Assembly (NCBI GenBank): GCA_050701635.1
Contig: JBOGDF010000254.1
Location: 1-8,293 of the forward strand
Direction of reading: 5' to 3'
Source of the DNA: WHSM01 sp050701635
Lineage (GTDB): Bacteria; Actinomycetota; Actinomycetes; Mycobacteriales; Micromonosporaceae
DNA: 8,293 bases
Shown: one piece after another, positions 6,762 through 8,293 of the stretch
Position numbering within the stretch: position 1 is the stretch's first letter
Layout of the letters: the number at the start of each line of letters is the position of its first letter
Translations under genes and position numbers: made by a program
The notes under the pieces: model-generated
Told to the model about the DNA's origin: nothing
What the model saw: only the letters and a program-made list of their open reading frames with translations
Databases searched by the model: none

Positions 6762-6790
6762 AGGTTATCTGGCGACCCGCAGCCACCCAA
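6762..6790 (-). promoter_or_regulatory. Candidate sigma-70-type promoter of csp
   Basis: On the minus strand TTGGGT (6790-6785) and TAACCT (6767-6762) are separated by exactly 17 bases. Initiation about seven bases on would place the 5' end inside or just before the left arm of the leader stem-loop, giving a leader of about 50 bases. The -10 lies inside a near-palindrome, CCAGATAACCTGG, which could be an operator. Confidence 0.45.
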
Positions 6791-6797
6791 CCCGATT

Positions 6798-6831
6798 GCC
6801 GACCCCGGCATCGCGGGCGCGGCGGGTCGGC
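6798..6831 (-). terminator. Candidate terminator after the small ORF
   Basis: GCCGACCC (6798-6805) can pair with GGGTCGGC (6824-6831) across an 18-base GC-rich loop, just beyond the stop of the 63-codon ORF. No T-tract follows, and the right arm lies in a tandem repeat, so this may be coincidence. Confidence 0.25.
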
Positions 6832-6841
6832 GCGGCGGGTC
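6816..6841. repeat. Two tandem copies of a 13-bp unit
   Basis: GGCGCGGCGGGTC occurs at 6816-6828 and 6829-6841 with no mismatch. The second copy runs into the stop codon of the small ORF. Confidence 0.7.
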
Positions 6842-7031
6842 AGCGCTCGCGCGGCGGCTGCGGCTCGGAGTGCCGGTAGACGAGGCCGTCGGCCGGCAGC
6901 GGGAACTCGACGTCCTCGCCGTACGGGGAGCCGGCGCCGGCCCGGTCGAAGAGGAACTCCGACACCGGCAGGTGCCCGTCCTTGACGGGCTGATTCTTGA
7001 CCGCCCCGGTCTTGCGTGGCTCAGCCGCCAT
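6840..7031 (-). CDS. Small conserved-looking protein of unknown function
   Basis: A 63-residue product that I do not recognise. It begins MAAEPRKTGAVKNQPVKDGHLPVSEFLFDRAG and continues SPYGEDVEFPLPADGLVYRH, ending in a Pro/Arg-rich tail. It is hydrophilic, with no membrane segment, cysteine or signal peptide. In favour of a real gene are an exceptionally strong ribosome binding site, third-position G/C bias typical of its neighbours, non-repetitive amino-acid composition, and a position that exactly fills the gap between csp and the divergent helicase-like gene. An open frame on the opposite strand also exists here but has no comparable ribosome binding site. Its role is unknown. It may be co-transcribed with csp, though a separate csp promoter candidate lies between them. 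Confidence 0.65.
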   Translation of the reverse strand: MAAEPRKTGAVKNQPVKDGHLPVSEFLFDRAGAGSPYGEDVEFPLPADGLVYRHSEPQPPRER

Positions 7032-7032
7032 C

Positions 7033-7045
7033 TCTCCTCCTCCTC
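7033..7045 (-). promoter_or_regulatory. Unusually long purine ribosome binding site of the small ORF
   Basis: On the minus strand the bases before ATG 7031 read GAGGAGGAGGAGA. Three overlapping AGGAGG-like registers are offered, with an optimal spacing available. This is the strongest site in the window and the main argument that the ORF is translated. Confidence 0.65.
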
Positions 7046-7105
7046 ACGTACCAGCAGAAAGAGTCTGGCACACCGCTGTGGCGGGGCTGCGTACCGGCCA
7101 CCCGG

Positions 7106-7119
7106 CCGCCGGCCGGCGG
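7106..7119. repeat. 14-bp perfect palindrome in the divergent intergenic region
   Basis: CCGCCGGCCGGCGG is its own reverse complement. It is flanked by direct copies of GGCCAC (7096-7101 and 7119-7124). It lies 35 bases upstream of ATG 7154, where an operator could sit, but such GC-only palindromes arise easily at this base composition. Confidence 0.4.
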
Positions 7120-7138
7120 GCCACTGCGCGCGGGGCAT

Positions 7139-7144
7139 TACCGT
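7139..7144 (+). promoter_or_regulatory. Possible -10 box for a leaderless helicase-like transcript
   Basis: TACCGT fits TANNNT and would place initiation within a few bases of ATG 7154. That agrees with the poor ribosome binding site there (GGTAGG only three bases away). No -35 is visible. Confidence 0.25.
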
Positions 7145-7153
7145 GGTAGGCAC

Positions 7154-8293
7154 ATGACTTTCGCCGACTACCTCCGCAGCCTGCCCGACGAGGCGCTGGC
7201 CGCCCTGTTGCGCGCCCGGCCGGATCTTGCCGTACCGGTCCCGGGCGACGTCTCGGCGCTCGCCACCCGGGCCCAGTCCAGGCTGTCGGTGGCCCGGGCC
7301 CTGGAGCAGCTTGACCAGTTCACGCTGGAGATCCTGGACGCGGTACGCCTGCTCGGCGGCTCCGGGGTGGCGTACCAGGAGGTGGCCGGCCTGGTCGCCG
7401 ACGGGGCGGTACGCCGCGCGGTCGACACGCTACGCGCCCGCGGCCTGGTGTACGGCGCCGACGACGACCTGCACGTGGTGCCGACGGTGGAGGAGTGCTG
7501 CTCGCCGTACCCGGCGAATCTGGGGCGACCGGCAGCCGCGCTGGACGCGGTGGCGGCGCAGCTGGCCGGCGACCCCGCCGCGCTGCGACAGGCGGTGGAC
7601 GCCGCTCCCGAGCCGGCGCGCCGGGTGCTGGAACGGCTCGCCGCCGGGCCCCCCATCGGCACCGTCTCCGACGTCGGCCGCCCGGATTCGCCGGTGGGCT
7701 GGCTGATCTCGCGGCACCTGCTGGTCGCCGCCGACGAGCGGACCGTGGAGCTGCCGCGCGAGGTGGGGCTGCTGCTGCGCCGCGACACCGGTCCGCTCGG
7801 CGCGCTGCACCCGTCGCCGCCGCTGCTCGATCCGCCCCGGCAGGATCCGGCGAAGTCCGACGCGGCCGGCGCCGGCCAGGCGATGGAGGTGGTACGCCAG
7901 ATCGAGTCGCTCGCCGAGACGCTCGCCGCCGAGCCGGTGCCGCTGCTGCGCGCCGGCGGCATCGGGGTACGCGAGCTGCGCCGGCTGGCGAAGACCACCG
8001 GAATCGACGAGCAGCTCACCGCGCTGCTGCTGGAAGTGGCGTACGCGGCGGGGCTGGTCGACGACGACCGGGAGGCCGAGCCGCGGTGGCTGCCGACCGC
8101 CAGCTACGACGCGTGGCGGGCCGGCGATCTGGCGCACCGGTGGCGCCGGCTGGCAGGCTCGTGGCTGTCGATGCCGCGGCAGCCGGGGCTGGTCGGGCAG
8201 CGCGACACCGCGCGGGACCGGCGGCCGCTGAACGTACTGTCCACCGAGCTGGAACGGGTGGCGGCGCCGGTGCTGCGCCGGGCCGCCCTGGAG
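7154..8293 (+). CDS. Helicase-associated (XPB/Ssl2 N-terminal-like) protein, 3' end outside window
   Basis: The frame stays open for 380 codons to the window edge, so the protein is incomplete at its C-terminus. I recognise an actinobacterial protein annotated as helicase-associated or XPB/Ssl2-like. Its features are MTFADYLRSLPDEALAALLRARPDL at the start, RAQSRLSVARALEQLDQFTLEILDAVRLL (residues about 37-65), a winged-helix-like stretch ending TLRARGLVYG, the SPYPANLGRPA motif (about residues 117-127), and a second winged-helix-like region around residues 265-300 (LRAGGIGVRELRRLAKTTGIDEQLTALLLEVAYAAGLV). These are DNA-binding-type helical modules; no Walker A or B motif appears in the visible part. 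Family members are often long (over 700 residues) and include the Helicase_C_3 region, expected beyond the edge. The precise role is unknown; involvement in DNA repair or transcription is inferred from the family name only. Confidence 0.82.
   Translation, partial: MTFADYLRSLPDEALAALLRARPDLAVPVPGDVSALATRAQSRLSVARALEQLDQFTLEILDAVRLLGGSGVAYQEVAGLVADGAVRRAVDTLRARGLVYGADDDLHVVPTVEECCSPYPANLGRPAAALDAVAAQLAGDPAALRQAVDAAPEPARRVLERLAAGPPIGTVSDVGRPDSPVGWLISRHLLVAADERTVELPREVGLLLRRDTGPLGALHPSPPLLDPPRQDPAKSDAAGAGQAMEVVRQIESLAETLAAEPVPLLRAGGIGVRELRRLAKTTGIDEQLTALLLEVAYAAGLVDDDREAEPRWLPTASYDAWRAGDLAHRWRRLAGSWLSMPRQPGLVGQRDTARDRRPLNVLSTELERVAAPVLRRAALE

Noticed and set aside
7168..8137. Minus-strand open frames opposite the helicase-associated gene
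   Set aside because: The translations are Ser/Arg-rich and featureless, while the plus-strand frame is continuous to the window edge with recognisable modules.
1..8293. Frequent 'gtacg' strings across the window as a possible dispersed motif
   Set aside because: They fall mostly in frame as Val-Arg or Tyr codons (GTA CGC, TAC GCC), the usual codon habit of Micromonosporaceae, and are not intergenic-enriched.

Overview
The window is an ordinary but informative chromosomal segment from a very GC-rich actinobacterium, most likely of the Micromonosporaceae (Micromonospora and relatives). The basis is the strong G/C bias at third codon positions, the frequent GTA/TAC codons giving many 'cgtacg' strings, GTG starts, futalosine-pathway menaquinone genes, and a DUF3027-type protein. 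Genus assignment is an inference. Eight complete or partial protein genes plus one small ORF fill the window, and no gene-free stretch exceeds about 140 bases. I see no tRNA, rRNA, CRISPR array, insertion sequence or phage gene.

Layout. Positions 1-748 (minus) hold the N-terminal, membrane-anchored part of a two-component sensor histidine kinase; its kinase ATPase end lies outside the window. Immediately upstream, on the same strand, is a DUF3027-like protein (765-1559) with a putative zinc ribbon. A short divergent promoter region (about 1560-1663) separates it from a rightward three-gene unit: mqnB (futalosine hydrolase), mqnD (1,4-dihydroxy-6-naphthoate synthase) and a 708-residue polytopic membrane protein with GT-C-glycosyltransferase-like features. 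These three overlap at their start and stop codons (GTGA, then TGATG), so they are probably one translationally coupled operon. The membrane gene converges on a secreted glycerophosphodiester phosphodiesterase (5324-6205, minus). Only eight bases separate the two stop codons, and a small perfect hairpin contains both.

Further right on the minus strand are a cold-shock-domain protein with a helical C-terminal extension (6317-6703) and a 63-codon ORF of unknown function with a very strong ribosome binding site (6840-7031). The csp leader carries a 12-bp perfect stem-loop behind a recognisable promoter, which is the most interesting regulatory signal here. Divergent from these, starting at 7154 and running off the right edge, is a helicase-associated (XPB/Ssl2-like N-terminal domain) protein.

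How the parts relate: MqnB and MqnD are two steps of the same menaquinone route (dehypoxanthine futalosine formation and the last dedicated naphthoate step). The remaining genes are housekeeping or regulatory. I found no convincing new defence, mobile or biosynthetic system. The points worth a second look are the csp leader hairpin, the coupling of a GT-C-like membrane protein to mqnBD, the shared stop-codon hairpin, paired direct repeats in the DUF3027/mqnB divergent region, and the small ORF.
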